This document shows positions 1 to 13,400 of a DNA stretch of 64,000 nucleotides, piece after piece. The notes beneath the pieces were generated by a model that saw only the letters and a list, made by a program, of their open reading frames with translations, searched no databases and was not told the DNA's origin. The position numbers were made by a program, and so were the translations under genes. The stretch comes from Strix aluco (lineage: Eukaryota > Chordata > Aves > Strigiformes > Strigidae), in contig NC_133935.1 in NCBI RefSeq assembly GCF_031877795.1, positions 72,620,303-72,684,302 on the forward strand. Reading direction: 5' to 3'. The first letter of the stretch is position 1. Each line of letters opens with the position of its first letter.

Positions 1-2645
1 CCCCTCCTAGAGATTTGCTCCTTGCTCTTTCTGTCCGTGTTTCCTCAGCCTGATCCAATCTCAGTTTCACATATCACCTTTGTTACAAAGTTTAGCTAAT
101 CCAGCCCCCTCTGCTCTCAAACTGCTGGTGCATCTCCAACCACCTCCCTGAGAGGCCCCAAAACCCTCACTGCTCCTTCAGGCGTAGAACTTCCCCACCT
201 CTCCATCCACTTTCACCACCTTTGGTGAAATTTAAGCAAGTGCATAAACTCTTTCCAACAGGGATGGGCATGTGGTTCACTGCTTTGTTGGAAGGGGGGG
301 GTGCCTTAAGTTTTCCTTCTCACATCTGAGCCCCGCTCCAATGGATGTGCTCCCTGGCACCAGTGCACTGCATCTTCTACTCTCCTTGCGCTGTGCGCAA
401 TTCCTGCATCTTTGTGCAGATCTGTTTACTCAGCATGAGCTTCTGAACAATAATCCAAAAATTAGGGCTTGCTTGGAAATTTTTAATTTCCCTGTCCCCT
501 CTTCTACTTGCAATAAAATGCACCTAAGCCCATCCCTGAGTGGTGATGGTCTTAATGTGGGCAGGTAATTTTGGATGCGTGCTCCTCTTTCTTCCTTCAT
601 ACAATACACATCTTAACTGCTCTGTATAAGACAGCCTGCTTTTATTTTCAGCATTATGGATTCTATTATAGCTTTCATGGGATATCACAGTACCCAAACT
701 CAAGAGTGTGCTAACTAAGGCACAGGTCTCACTTGTCTGAAAAACAGATGGATCCTTGTATTCTCCTTGAAACCCAGACCCAAAGATCTTTAAAAAAACA
801 ACCCCACCTCCCTCCGTAAGTCTCTGAGGGGATTTGTTGCCTTTTTAAAATCAAAATCAAGATGCAGAAAATGTTTCTGGTAGTACTGCAGTTAACTCTC
901 AAAAGGTAAAAGCTTTCCAAATTCCAGCTCTATGCAGAGCTTCTCAATTAACTACACACACACAGAGGTATTAGGTAGGTCACATATGTTAAACAAGTGG
1001 GTGAAAACCTGCCCTGGAGATCAGCTAATGAACAGCCCCATGATGAGACTGGTGGAACTTCTTATGGCAAATGCACATAACTATTTCCCCACTGATTTCA
1101 GCTGGTTGCTTGATGGTTGAATGCGTTAATCTCTCCATTAGAAGAAGGGCTGAGATGCCATTCATTTTGGGTCAAACGAATTTGCTGGAAGTGAAACTGC
1201 AGCAGCTGAAGAGCCCAAGTACATTCATGCAAGGGAGCTCTGCGTGGGCAGCGGGTGGCTGGAGGGACACCACCTCAGAGGATGATCACCGGCAAGTCTC
1301 TTCAACCAGCCCAGCACAACTCAGCAGGGGACCACTGAGATCGGAGAAAAAGGACTTTTTTTTAAGCTTACCTTTAACTTCCCCACCTACTTCCTACAAA
1401 CTGTAGCAGCCTTGAAAGCAAGCACCTCATGCCATGCACAAACCAAAGGCTGCGCAGCACTGTATGGATGACTTTGGTTCGGATGCGGCACCACCCAGCC
1501 TGGATGCCTGGGGGGTCTGATCCTGAAAATGCTCAAGAAAATTTGGGAGCACGTACTGCTACTGACTGCAGTTCAGTTCTGCAGATGGTAGAATCCATTC
1601 AGCAGAAACCAATCCATCAGTAGTTGTTTTGTGATAGTAGCTAGAGCAGAGGGAAATGGGAGAATGCAAAAAAATTGAGTGTTTGACAGCAGAGCTACCA
1701 GCTTTTCATTATCCCACAAATCTGCCATGTGGTTTTGGTGACAAGTAATCTGAACCAGAGCTACTCATCACCTTTATAAGCACTATCAGCCAGAAACCTA
1801 GAAACATAACCTGTCAGTACACAATTATTAGCTTCCTCTCTCCCCTCCCAGAGATAAGTGTCACCACAGATACTGGTTTGCCAAGCAGTCTCCCGCTGCC
1901 AGCATCTCCCCACCAGCTCTACTGCCACCGGCTGTGATCTCTCTGCATCCCAGACCAAAAGGCTACAGCTCTGTCAGAGGCAACTCTGGATCTCTCAAGG
2001 ATTCCATCGTGGTACCTGTGGTAGGCGGTGGTAACAGGACCGATTTCCACTTGGTCTAGCAGGTGTGATTCCTCTGCCGCACTGGGGAGCACAGCCAGGG
2101 CAGCCCCCAGCATGGCACGGCCAAGGTCGTGCTGCTCTTCATTAATCATTAAACTGGTTTAAGCTATTGTCTTAATAATAACACACAGAGTTAGGACATT
2201 TCCCCACTAGAAAATAGCAACTACTGCCCTTTCCCCAGTCAATAAGCAAGTCTGAAGGTATAAATTGCTGTCACAAAACTCGTCCTCGTCTGCGTTCGGG
2301 CAGGGGGCATTGAAAACCCATGGGGGGACATCAGGACAGTCGGCAGCTCTGCATACTGCATTCAGCTCTCCAAACAAATCCTCCAGGAAGGAAGGGACAC
2401 TTCCAGTGTGCCATCATCACAGAAACACTATCTTGTTTGAAACACATCATATTAAGATCATATTCAAAGCTATTCTTACCCTTCACTTATTTCAGGCAAG
2501 CCCAGGGGCTATTTTAGCTCATTTTGCTAAGCAATGCGATTTTGCAACTCTAAAAGGCAACCCGAATACCCGAACAAAGGAAACCTTGAGAAAGATCCTG
2601 TAATTAAGTATCTCACCTTTTATTTTGTTCATTTACACTTCTGGC
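1..2645. other. Downstream flank of SLC2A13; no gene recognised
   Basis: This stretch has slightly higher GC content than the following UTR region. It contains a G8 run at 294-301 and a short CA repeat at about 953-964. Open frames such as those at 272-568 (GTG start) and 1071-1406 have no recognisable domains, and splice-bounded exon structure is not evident. In mammals the neighbour beyond the 3' end of SLC2A13 is, as I recall, C12orf40/REDIC1, but I see no exon I could assign to it. Confidence 0.5.
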
Positions 2646-2666
2646 ACTGACAATTCTTTGAAGATA

Positions 2667-2672
2667 TTTATT
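2667..2672 (-). promoter_or_regulatory. Candidate distal poly(A) signal AATAAA
   Basis: AATAAA on the minus strand is followed about 19 nt later by CAGTGCC and a short GTG-rich element (AAGTGTAAATG). A second AATAAA lies about 49 nt further downstream, at 2623-2618. The pair could mark the distal end of the SLC2A13 transcript, about 6.0 kb after the stop codon. No transcript evidence is available here. Confidence 0.3.
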
Positions 2673-5600
2673 TTTATGTAAAGACCAAACTTCATTAAAG
2701 CAATCAGAACAGAAGTCAATTAAATAATTTTACATCACTTTAGTTTCAGAAAATGTACAACACTTCCATACGTTATAGGCTTGACTGGTTGCAAAAGGAA
2801 ATGGCACATATTTGACATGGTTAAGAAATGACTTGGACAACCCAACAATTAGTTTTGTCAAAACCTGTTTTGTACTGAATACTGTAACACGTGCCCAGGG
2901 ATTACAGTATGCGTGATGGCACCACATGCATGTTATTATTCACCATGGAATTATTACTATCAATTTGGTCTCCAATAAAGTCTCAAATATTCTACGTAGA
3001 ATTTGTCACAGAAAGATCGGCTTAACAGTTTTGTAGGGGTATGAGATTCATGATGGAAAGCAGAGATGTGACTCGTGCCACTTCCCAGTGATGCCCTGGA
3101 CCAGCAGGACACGGAGCACATATCAAGCATATGAAAAATCCTATCGACTTTATGGGGACTGCTCTAACACTTAAAACTGAACAGATGGCAGGCATGCGCT
3201 AGGCAGGGCCTGCAGTGTAATGCAGCATCCCAGCACCACAGAACCATCTCATTTCACACCTGCTGAGGATCCATGAAGTTTCTCCTGCAGAAGTGATGAT
3301 GATGGTCATACATTCGGTCCTCTTCAAAGTCTATGTAATGTTTAAGGCAGCAAGAGAAATTTGCCTTTATCGTAACACTTCAGAAACCGATGTTTCCTTC
3401 AGAAATAGGAGGACAATATTCATAATCGGTGTGCCCCTTATTTATATAAATGTGATGGAAAGCCAAACCAAATTTTGACAAACTATCTCAACAGAATTGA
3501 GGAATGTAACTGAACTGGAGTTGAAGCTTTATAATTATACATGCCAGATCATCCACATGTAACATACTGTCTAGGGACAGTGTGAAAAGGGGGGGATTTA
3601 GATGAAATCTGTATTCTTGAGGCCTGATGCTGGTCAAACTTCCCCTGGCGTGAGTGAGCTCTACTGAAGCCAATGAGTGAGCACCTCTGATGAGAGGTGT
3701 GAGTACGATTAAAAACATGCTGCTGGTTCACACTAACGGGTCATTGTGGCTAAAGTCTATTCTCATATACAGAACTCTGGAACACTATTAACACCCATTT
3801 ACAAAACACTACAGTGATGGTTATTGGCACATAAAAAACTCCTTCTCTATATGAAAACATACACAAAATAGATAAGAACTGCCATTTTTTTCAGACTTTT
3901 AAAATCTATATGTAGTTGCCTTTAAGGAGTTTTAACCCCCAGTATCACAAACAACAATATTTCTTTAACAATGTTCACCTAGATTTTACTGTGCTGACAT
4001 TTGTAACACTGCCACAACCTAGACCACTTTGTGGAGTATGCTTAATTGTACTGTACACAAGGCGATGAAGATCGATAGAAAACCACTAAGATTTTTGCAC
4101 AAAAATGTGACTTGTTAAAATCCAGAGAATGATTGAGTCACTTTATAGGCAGCAGCTACATGTAAGCTGTAAATGTTACCCGCAATAAAAACACATTTTG
4201 CCATAAAGCACATATTGTGGCATTATCTGCTTCTGGCCTGGTACACAAAGCGCAATTTTCTTCCCAATGCAGAGGAATGGGTTTGGTTAGCTTGACTCTC
4301 TCAGAAAAAAGTGCACAAATACCTTACTCTTTAAAGTGCTTTGCAGAACTGATTTCTACCCCGAGATCCCTCTATGCTGTTAAGACTCTGCCTCTTTCTT
4401 GCGTAGCAATGTTCCACTAACAAAGCCTCTCATGCAATTACAAGTAAAATTTCAAGAAGACCGTGTTAGAAGAGCGTTGACGTTGAGAGTAGAAAGCTGG
4501 GTATAAAGCTAAGAAGTACAGGGTCTATCTTTTATTAGCCCACTGCGTGTCTGTGGGACTGTACCCAACAGCCTCATGGCCAAAGGAAAGACCCTTGCTC
4601 AGGGCCTGTAGCAGCCCCCAAAAGTAAAAACTTCTCTCCGGTGTTCAACCCGAGTGACTAAGGAGGGCAAAAGAGATTTCACCAAGGAAAAAAAGTACTA
4701 GCTTTGCAAACTCTATTGCCACATTCTCACTTCTGCGTAGGCACGGGAGAGGAGCACTTGTCCCTTGGTCCCACCATCCTTCACCCATGTGGGAGACAAG
4801 TCAGAGTCAGCTCCTTTTGGCTATGACACCCATCTCTACCAAAACATGACTTTGTGGGGCTTTTGACGCATCATTTCTTCCTTCTCCCCTCCCAACCCTA
4901 ACTCCTACACCAGTGAAATACTGCATTTACCAATTCAAGCAAAAAGAAGTCTGCATTGGAACAATGATCCTTGGAATGTATCCTCTCTTGTCCTAGAATT
5001 TCTGACAGGACCGTCACTGCAACTCACAAGGTAGCAATGTCTATGAGCACGATCGATCTAAGGTGCACGTGTAGCAATGCAACTTCAGCCCTCCAAATGA
5101 GTCCTGGGGCCTTGCTTTATTTCTATGTCTCTTTTCAAAACAGGTTTGCTTCTCTTGTTAAAAGATGATTTTGATCAACAAAGTGACAAGGGGAAGAAAC
5201 AACTGGCAAATATCTCAACCCCCCCAACACTTTTGAATTTCAACATGGTTAACAAACTACTACATGTGAATTAATATGAATTAAATTTAAAAAGATTAAA
5301 AATGCATCAGGACTTGTTTCTTTTATACTTGCCGTTAGACCACAACATGTAGAGTCGATAGATTAATCAGAATTAAAATACCTCAGTTGTTGTGTATAAT
5401 CAATATGCCCAACTCTACCAGCAGTATTACTCCAGCATTCCTGATGCACAGAATACCTGAATTAAGTGTGCAGTCCTTGTGAAGAAACAATTTCACATCT
5501 TCTGCAGAAAGCTTTCAATAAAACGATATTGTGCTTAGACATACTATTTATGCTACTTGATAAATTAAAATCCTGTCATAAGAAATTATTTAGCTACATC

Positions 5601-5706
5601 ATATTTTTATTCTTTTATCTGGAATGTTACTAAGTCTACCTTTAGCAAAAATCTCTTAAAACTTAAAATATGCACAAATATAAAAAATCTTTGCAAAATA
5701 GAAACA

Positions 5707-5712
5707 TTTATT
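5707..5712 (-). promoter_or_regulatory. Candidate proximal poly(A) signal AATAAA
   Basis: AATAAA on the minus strand is followed within about 15 nt by a CA dinucleotide and then by a U/GU-rich stretch (TTTTTTATATTTGTGC on the minus strand). That arrangement is typical of a functional polyadenylation site. It would end the SLC2A13 transcript about 3.0 kb after the stop codon. Such hexamers are common by chance in AT-rich DNA. Confidence 0.35.
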
Positions 5713-8694
5713 TAATTTTCTTCATACACTATAAATGTTCACAGATTCTAAAAATAAAACCCTAATTGCGTAAGATTAATTTCAAGTATTCAATCTCCTT
5801 TTTATTACACATGATGCTTGGTGCTAGGTTCTGTGTTTCTAAGGTATGGAATGTTGTTTTGGTGTATAACAACCCTAAAAGGAGGGCTTAAACCCAACTC
5901 TCTGCAGGTGGGAAAGGGGGAGTGACAATAAAGAAGCCGATATATTTTGCACCCTCACAACCAGTAGCAATGATGAATAAAATGCACGTGTTTGAATCAT
6001 TTTGCCTCCAGAAAAATGATGGATGGAAACCTTCAGAAAACTGCTTTCGGTAAGATTGAACTTGTGTGAGAAAACAAGCCCAGTGCTGCAGGCAACTGAG
6101 TGCCACTTTTGAGAACATCCGTGAAACAAGGCTGGCAGAGAGAGATGGTCTTCTGCTGCTAAAAAGCCCCAGCGCTGCCTGCAAAACAGAAGAGGCTGAT
6201 CTTGTGACAGTGATCTTTGCAGTGACTTTGCTTTGGTTATGCCCAATAGATGCAGTGGTTTCCCCTACCTGCGGACACGAGTGCCATAAAGCATGAGGTC
6301 AGCACCGACATCATGCCAGCGCAGGGACAGCCTCTCTGGCTTACACCCTGCTCCAGCAAAAAATGACAAGCAAGGGAACGTTCACAGGGGTAATGGTGAG
6401 CATGGGCTTATGCTTTTGGAGGGATCAGAACCATAAGTCCTTATTCTCAAAAGCCAGTAAATACCCACTAAACCTTGTCAACCACATAAGCACAGGTTGG
6501 GTGTTACACATCTATTCACACGCTGTGCTGGGTAATTAAACTGTTCTGAATAAGGGTCTTCAAACACACATTTTTCAGTTTCAGTAACAAAACTCCAAAA
6601 ACTCTTTTGTTCTCGTCTGTGCCAAGTATCCCTTTCTCTCATTTCAGGTACTGCACCTTTGGTGAAGGTTTCAAAGAGGTGACAGCCTAATGGGGACATC
6701 CCATGGCGGGTGCATTTGCAGATAGGTCTGAAGACCTGAGCACTTTCAACAGCAGGTTCTTTCAAGCATAAAAATATTATGTGCTTAAAGGGGAGGCAAG
6801 ATGTAAGGCATGAGAATCCAGCCCTCTCCCTGCACAAGATGATGTTCAAGGTCAAGCCACTCTTCGCAATGATTCATTTGAAACTACCTCTGTCCGCTAT
6901 GCTTTCCCCTTTTAGTCCCAGTCAAGTCACAGAAGGATGCTTTAAAATGTTTTCTTTCAAAAAATATTTCTTTGATTAATGAAGTAAAAGAGAAAATAAT
7001 GCAAAATACACCCAGTCACTGAAGGTCAGTAATTGGAGAGTAAGAACTTCCCCCACAAAAGGTCAGATAACACAACGTCAGACTTACTTACAACAACAAA
7101 ACCCCACATCATCCAATAAAAATAATTTAGTAACAAATGTCCAGTCTCAGTTTTGATAGTAATCCTACATTCAAAGTATTTTTCAACCCAAGAAAAGCCT
7201 ACAAAGCAAATCTTTAAAAGCTATTGAACCCAACAACTTATTGAATCCTTACACAATGAAAAATAAATGTACTTTTACCACATAAACGGGGGGCAGCCCA
7301 CAGGCAGAGGAGGTTTTCCACATTCTTTCATGAAGCAAATGTTTCAAAGATAAGAATTTGAATTGTTGATGCTTTCAAACTCGTATCTCTGAAGACTTAA
7401 AGCAGTGAGAACAGGGCAAGGAAAAAAAATAACATAATATTTTTATGTAGCTGCATAAAATTCAATTTGCCAAGGCAAGCAATCATGTCAAGTGAATAAA
7501 ATCCCATTCATATTTTCATTACCATGCTAAAGGCAGCTGAATTTATTTTGTGCCTGACATTTTCTTGACAATTTTGCAATGCTTCAGTATGGCAATTAAT
7601 ATGAGATGTAGATTTCTGCCCATTGCTACTATTTCTCTTTAGATCCAGCAAGACACTCTTTGACTAAGGGCATTTGAAGGAAAAATGTGCTGAAGGCAAT
7701 ATGATTGCAGAAGGCGCCGGACGGACGACCACTGTGCATTTAGCAGCACGAAACCTCTCCCCTCCTTTCCTTTCTTTTAGCTAATGATATTTTGTGTTCA
7801 AAACTAGACACAGCATGAACTCAAATGTTCAAATGCAAAAAAGGAAAAGAAAAATCTTTTTTCTGAACTAACTGAAGCCTCTACACTGTACTTAGCAATA
7901 TATACCAGTTCATTTGTACGTGTGGCCACATACTTAGCTCCGTTTTCCTGCTGTCAGGTAGTTAATTGTGGCAGTTTCTCTCACAAACACTAACTCCTGA
8001 CTGTAGTGTGTACTCAAGAGCAGCAGTGGCTAGATAACCTGGTGTGACACAGACGTATGCCACCCTAGTGAACCTCCACCCAGGTGAGTATGGCTCTCTA
8101 CTTGTTATGTCAAATAAATAAAAATGGAAATTCTCTTAGGGTAAATTTGGGAAATGTTCCCTCTGATAGATATAGCAGGTATTTGTATTTTCCTATCAGT
8201 TAAACTTTTAAAATGGTTTCTGTTGCAGTAGCTTATGCATTTGTCATTCATTGTATTGCACAGCAGAGCTATTTCCTAGGCTGCTATGGGATGGGGATCC
8301 GACAAATGTCGGCTACTTTCTGATTAGCTACTCTATTATTTTCCCTTTTATCAGTATTGAAGATAAGGACAACCCCTGACCATCTAGGATAGCCTTCTGT
8401 ATTCATCTGGTACAGTGCACCCTACTAAATTCTCGGGACGGTGCGATGTCGTGTACACTTGGTGAATTCACATAATTGTGGAATTCAATCCCTTTTGGAA
8501 GCCATTGCTTTCAGTTATCAAGAAAACACTAGCATATTGAATTTCCTCCAAAATGGAGCATTTTTGAACATGAATGCATTTTTAACTAGACAGTAGAAAG
8601 GAGAACCAGACCAGAAGCAGGGCAGTGAGGTCATCAGAGAGCTGCTTTTCCCCCAGAAGGCTTTTAAATGATTAAATACATCAGCAGCTGAAAA

Positions 8695-8921
8695 TTATTC
8701 CACATCAGAAGCATCATTGTCAGAAAGATGGTAATTACTTCCCTTCACCCGAATATACTCAATATACCGCCCTTCATCAGAATCTGACATACCACATGTA
8801 CATAGCCTGTTTTCAAACAAAGATTCAATTTCCTCTAGTTTTTTCCCTTTAGTCTCAGGGAGGCAGCCGTAGATGAAAACCAGTCCCAAGGCAGCAAACC
8901 CTGCATAGAGGAAGAAGGCTC
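8695..8921 (-). CDS. SLC2A13: SLC2A13 terminal coding exon (TM12, cytoplasmic C-terminus, stop)
   Basis: This is the last coding exon of the proton-coupled myo-inositol symporter HMIT, a 12-TM major facilitator superfamily sugar transporter. It starts after the acceptor at 8923-8922 (TTGCAG) with codon positions 2-3 of a glycine shared with the exon at 10085. It encodes TM12 ([18 protein letters not shown]), then the PETKG motif that follows TM12 throughout the SLC2A family, then [13 protein letters not shown] and an acidic tail ending SDNDASDVE before TAA at 8697-8695. The tail carries YIEYIRVKG, in which YIRV fits a YxxPhi endocytic signal, and serines next to acidic residues (SDSDEG) that fit CK2 sites. 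Internalisation signals have been reported for mammalian HMIT; assigning that role here is inference. The acceptor's polypyrimidine tract is the weakest of the six. The match to remembered mammalian SLC2A13 is nearly residue for residue, so identity is very secure. Confidence 0.97.
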
Positions 8922-10370
<1,449 letters not shown>

Positions 10371-10492
10371 CAGGTGCAAAGAAAATCAAGTACAAAATAA
10401 GGCCCAGAAGTGCTGTCCAAGAGTATGGAGTGGGGCAGAAATTGTATGCCCAAAACAAATCTTCCTTTTTGAATACTGTTTCATTTGAACAC
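10371..10492 (-). CDS. SLC2A13: SLC2A13 internal coding exon (end of extracellular loop 9, TM10)
   Basis: A 122-nt exon that begins with the third base of an arginine codon and ends with the first base of a glycine codon. The acceptor is TTATTTTTCAG (10494-10493) and the donor is GTAAGC (from 10370). It encodes [19 protein letters not shown], the end of the large extracellular loop, then PTPYSW and TM10 ([16 protein letters not shown]). NET is an N-glycosylation sequon. Its two cysteines complete the eight-cysteine set of loop 9. The FCPTPYSW stretch just before TM10 is characteristic of HMIT and separates it from the glucose transporters of the family. The upstream intron is the largest complete one in the window (21,961 nt). 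Confidence 0.97.
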
Positions 10493-13400
10493 CTGAAAAA
10501 TAACAAAAAACTTCATATTAAAGAATTTTCAAAGAAATGAGTGGCATCTCAGTATAAACATGGCACATAATGCCTTATGAAAAGCTGACAAATGTAAAAT
10601 TAAGATGAAAAAACTTCATGCCTGTTGATCTTTGAGCCAAGTTCTACATTCAGAGATGTGCTTTTTCCCAAGCCTGGTCTTAGGAAGAGTAACCCAAGAA
10701 CATTCCTGAATTTAAACACTTGCCTTTTATCTACAGATCTTCAAATGACCAGTCTTTACTACTCAAGTGGTCATACCAAAACCAGAGAACATTCATATGA
10801 ATATCACACAGTACAAAAAGAGCTGTACCAGCAGGACTTCGAGCTAAAGATGATGCTTGCAAGGATTTATGTTCAAATGGAAGTTAGTCCTTACATCATT
10901 GATGAACTAACTATATGCTGCACGCTTTGGGTGTAATTAGTAATGCCTACGGAGTGTGCCAAGGTTGAGTAAAGTTATAAGGAAAAGAGGCGCATACTTT
11001 CTTTTCTACACAGTGAAATAATTTAGAAGAAGGTAGCATTTCTAATTATACAATAAAAATAAGAATCAAACCAGAAGTAAACCGTGCCTGAGCTACTAAA
11101 AGAAGACGTGTGTCTATTCCAAGGACTATGTGGAAATTACATTTCGAGGAATGGGCATAAAATCAGGTCTTTCCATCTGGCTGCTAACAATATATTTTAA
11201 AGGAATACTAGCAACTTTATTTTTTGTTATAATTTTTTTGCATTTTTTTTTAAATTAGCATTTGTTTAAAGGGACAACAACTCATAACTGTAACTAGAGA
11301 AACTTTTCAGCTGCAACATCAATTGCTTCAGTTCAAAAACCATGCACTTTTTGGAGAGAAGACTTAGGCAGACACCAGCCCTGAGTGCTTATGTGCAGGA
11401 TATGACCCTCTTGACAGTAGGAAAACCAGAAAGAAGATGCCTGCAACAGGTGATAGCTGGGCAATGAGTGGCAAGATGGTGGAGCAACAGACACCCTGAA
11501 ATGTTTCAGAGGACCTATGCAGTTGACTTTCAAAAGCAAATTCCAACAAAGCACTTCTCCTCTAACTTTTCTGTTAAGAAATGACCCGCCAGCCCCAGGT
11601 CAAACAGGAATGTGCTAAGCACCGATGGACAACCGTCACCACTCCTGGGACAGAAATCTTCCTTATGTTGTCATGGATGTACCAACAGGACAACATTTAA
11701 AGCAGGATATCACTGTGAAGTCCCAAACCTGATTTCAGGACAGATGGAAATCCAAAGCTCAAATATATTTAAAAGAGAGAAGTTAATCCAACAAATATCA
11801 GAAAAATGCATGTCTGAAACCCCAGTCAAACCCTAACGCTGCCTTAACGGCAGTAAGCTGTAAGATTTGCAGTTCTACCTCATACTTGAGCAGCACCTGA
11901 ATAAGTGGAGCCAGCGTTCCCCAGAGAAATGCCAAGCCCTTGATGTGCTGCTGGCAAAGCAGCCAATGCCGGTGTCCACCTTTCCTCCCTGCTGCAGCCC
12001 TGCCTTGCTGAGCTCCCCCAGAAAGTCCATCTCATCCAGTGCATACAGATTCACTTTCAGTCTTGAGGTGAAAAACACACAGAAAATAGGCCAACTGAAA
12101 ATCCCTCTCAAGGATAGGTCTCTCATGCCTGGATACAACAGGCTCACGGCCTCAGCTGTTGCCTGGCCACTGGTGTACCCATCAGCCTAAGACACCAGCA
12201 GCTTCCATGACAGAAATTTTTCACCTTTTCTCAGCCAAAAGTACTGCTGCCATCCTTGCCACTTCTTCATCTTGCTTCTAAGCATCACTCCAGGTTCCTC
12301 CTTCTGTCACTTTGCTCTTTCATGGCTCAGCGCAGCATCTCTTTCTATGTTACAAGTGCAAGACACGGATCATTCCCTGTAGGTGTCCACCCTGATGCTT
12401 CCTTACCACTCTATGTACTCCTCACCATGTGCAGATTAAAACAGGTTTGAGCTGTGTCCCAAGTACAACACATATAGAAGACTGAACCGTGCTGGAGAAC
12501 CATCTGAATGTTTAAACCTTACATGTTAAGGAAATGGTGTTTGAAAGATTAATTACTGAACACCCAGTGATGCCGTTACCACCTCCCACTCAGCCCCACA
12601 GAGCTGCCCGCTCTGCATCTGCACCTCTGCAAGATCACAGGACCGCTCAGTTTCACACTGTTTTAACAACATCACTTCTGCTCCTTTCGCTATTACTCTG
12701 ATTTCATTTGCAGGTGTTTGGTAATGAATACAAGCATTTTAAAACATCTTGATGCCGAGATTGGTTTCTCCATTTTGCCCAGCCAGATCAGCAGCTCCTC
12801 TGAGAGGAGCCTCATGCTTTCTCTTGAATGCTACTGTAAACAAAGACATACTGGGTTTATCATCTTGCATCCATCTCCGTCAGCGCAAACCAACCTGCTG
12901 ATTCATACAGACACAACTACTGGGAGGTCTGGATGTTTCCTTCCGCTACCATCTTTCCACAGATGTGTCCTACTTTCGACAGAGTGGAACACAAATGATA
13001 CAAGGGAAAACCAGCTGTCTCCAAAGTCTCCTGTGGCTGAAGCCACTCATCTATTCCCCACTGTCTGCCCATAACCGAGAGGAAATCCTATTGCAAGAAA
13101 GCAGATTCAGTGCATTGAAACAGGGAAAAGAGCACTGGAGACTAGATTTAACAGAAACCTTGCAGTAATAAACTGTGCTTTGCTTATCCTTCAGTAGTAA
13201 ACCAGCATGGTACACAGAGTAAAAGCAAAGATATTTGCATTTGCTGGCATCTTGCAGTGCTGGGTATGTTGAAAAATAATACTTCAAGGCTGGGGATTTG
13301 TTCAAGCTCTGTTGCTGTGGTAATTCTACTGCTATACTACTATTTCTACAAGATCTATTATTTTGCTGAAGAATATGTTAATAATTACTGTATAATGTAC

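Larger units (their letters stand above)
2646..8694 (-). other. SLC2A13: Probable SLC2A13 3' untranslated region
   Basis: Sequence directly downstream of the SLC2A13 stop codon on the minus strand. It is AT-rich, contains no recognisable coding exon, and shows no CR1 or other repeat I can name. Several AATAAA hexamers occur on the minus strand. Two have plausible cleavage contexts, at 5712-5707 and 2672-2667, giving 3' UTRs of about 3.0 or 6.0 kb. I recall a long 3' UTR for mammalian SLC2A13, which fits. The true end cannot be set without transcript data, so the distal limit here is a guess. Short ORFs inside it (for example on either strand at 5.9-6.9 kb) look like chance frames. Confidence 0.6.

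Noticed and set aside
953..964. Short CA repeats (also near 46469 and 60370)
   Set aside because: They have only about five to six units each, which is too short to be more than background simple sequence.
1..2645. Exons of the neighbouring gene expected downstream of SLC2A13
   Set aside because: The open frames here have no recognisable domains or consistent splice boundaries, so I could not support a gene call.
11600..12450. Cluster of open frames near 11.6-12.4 kb
   Set aside because: Mutually overlapping frames on both strands in a locally GC-richer patch, with no domain or splice evidence.
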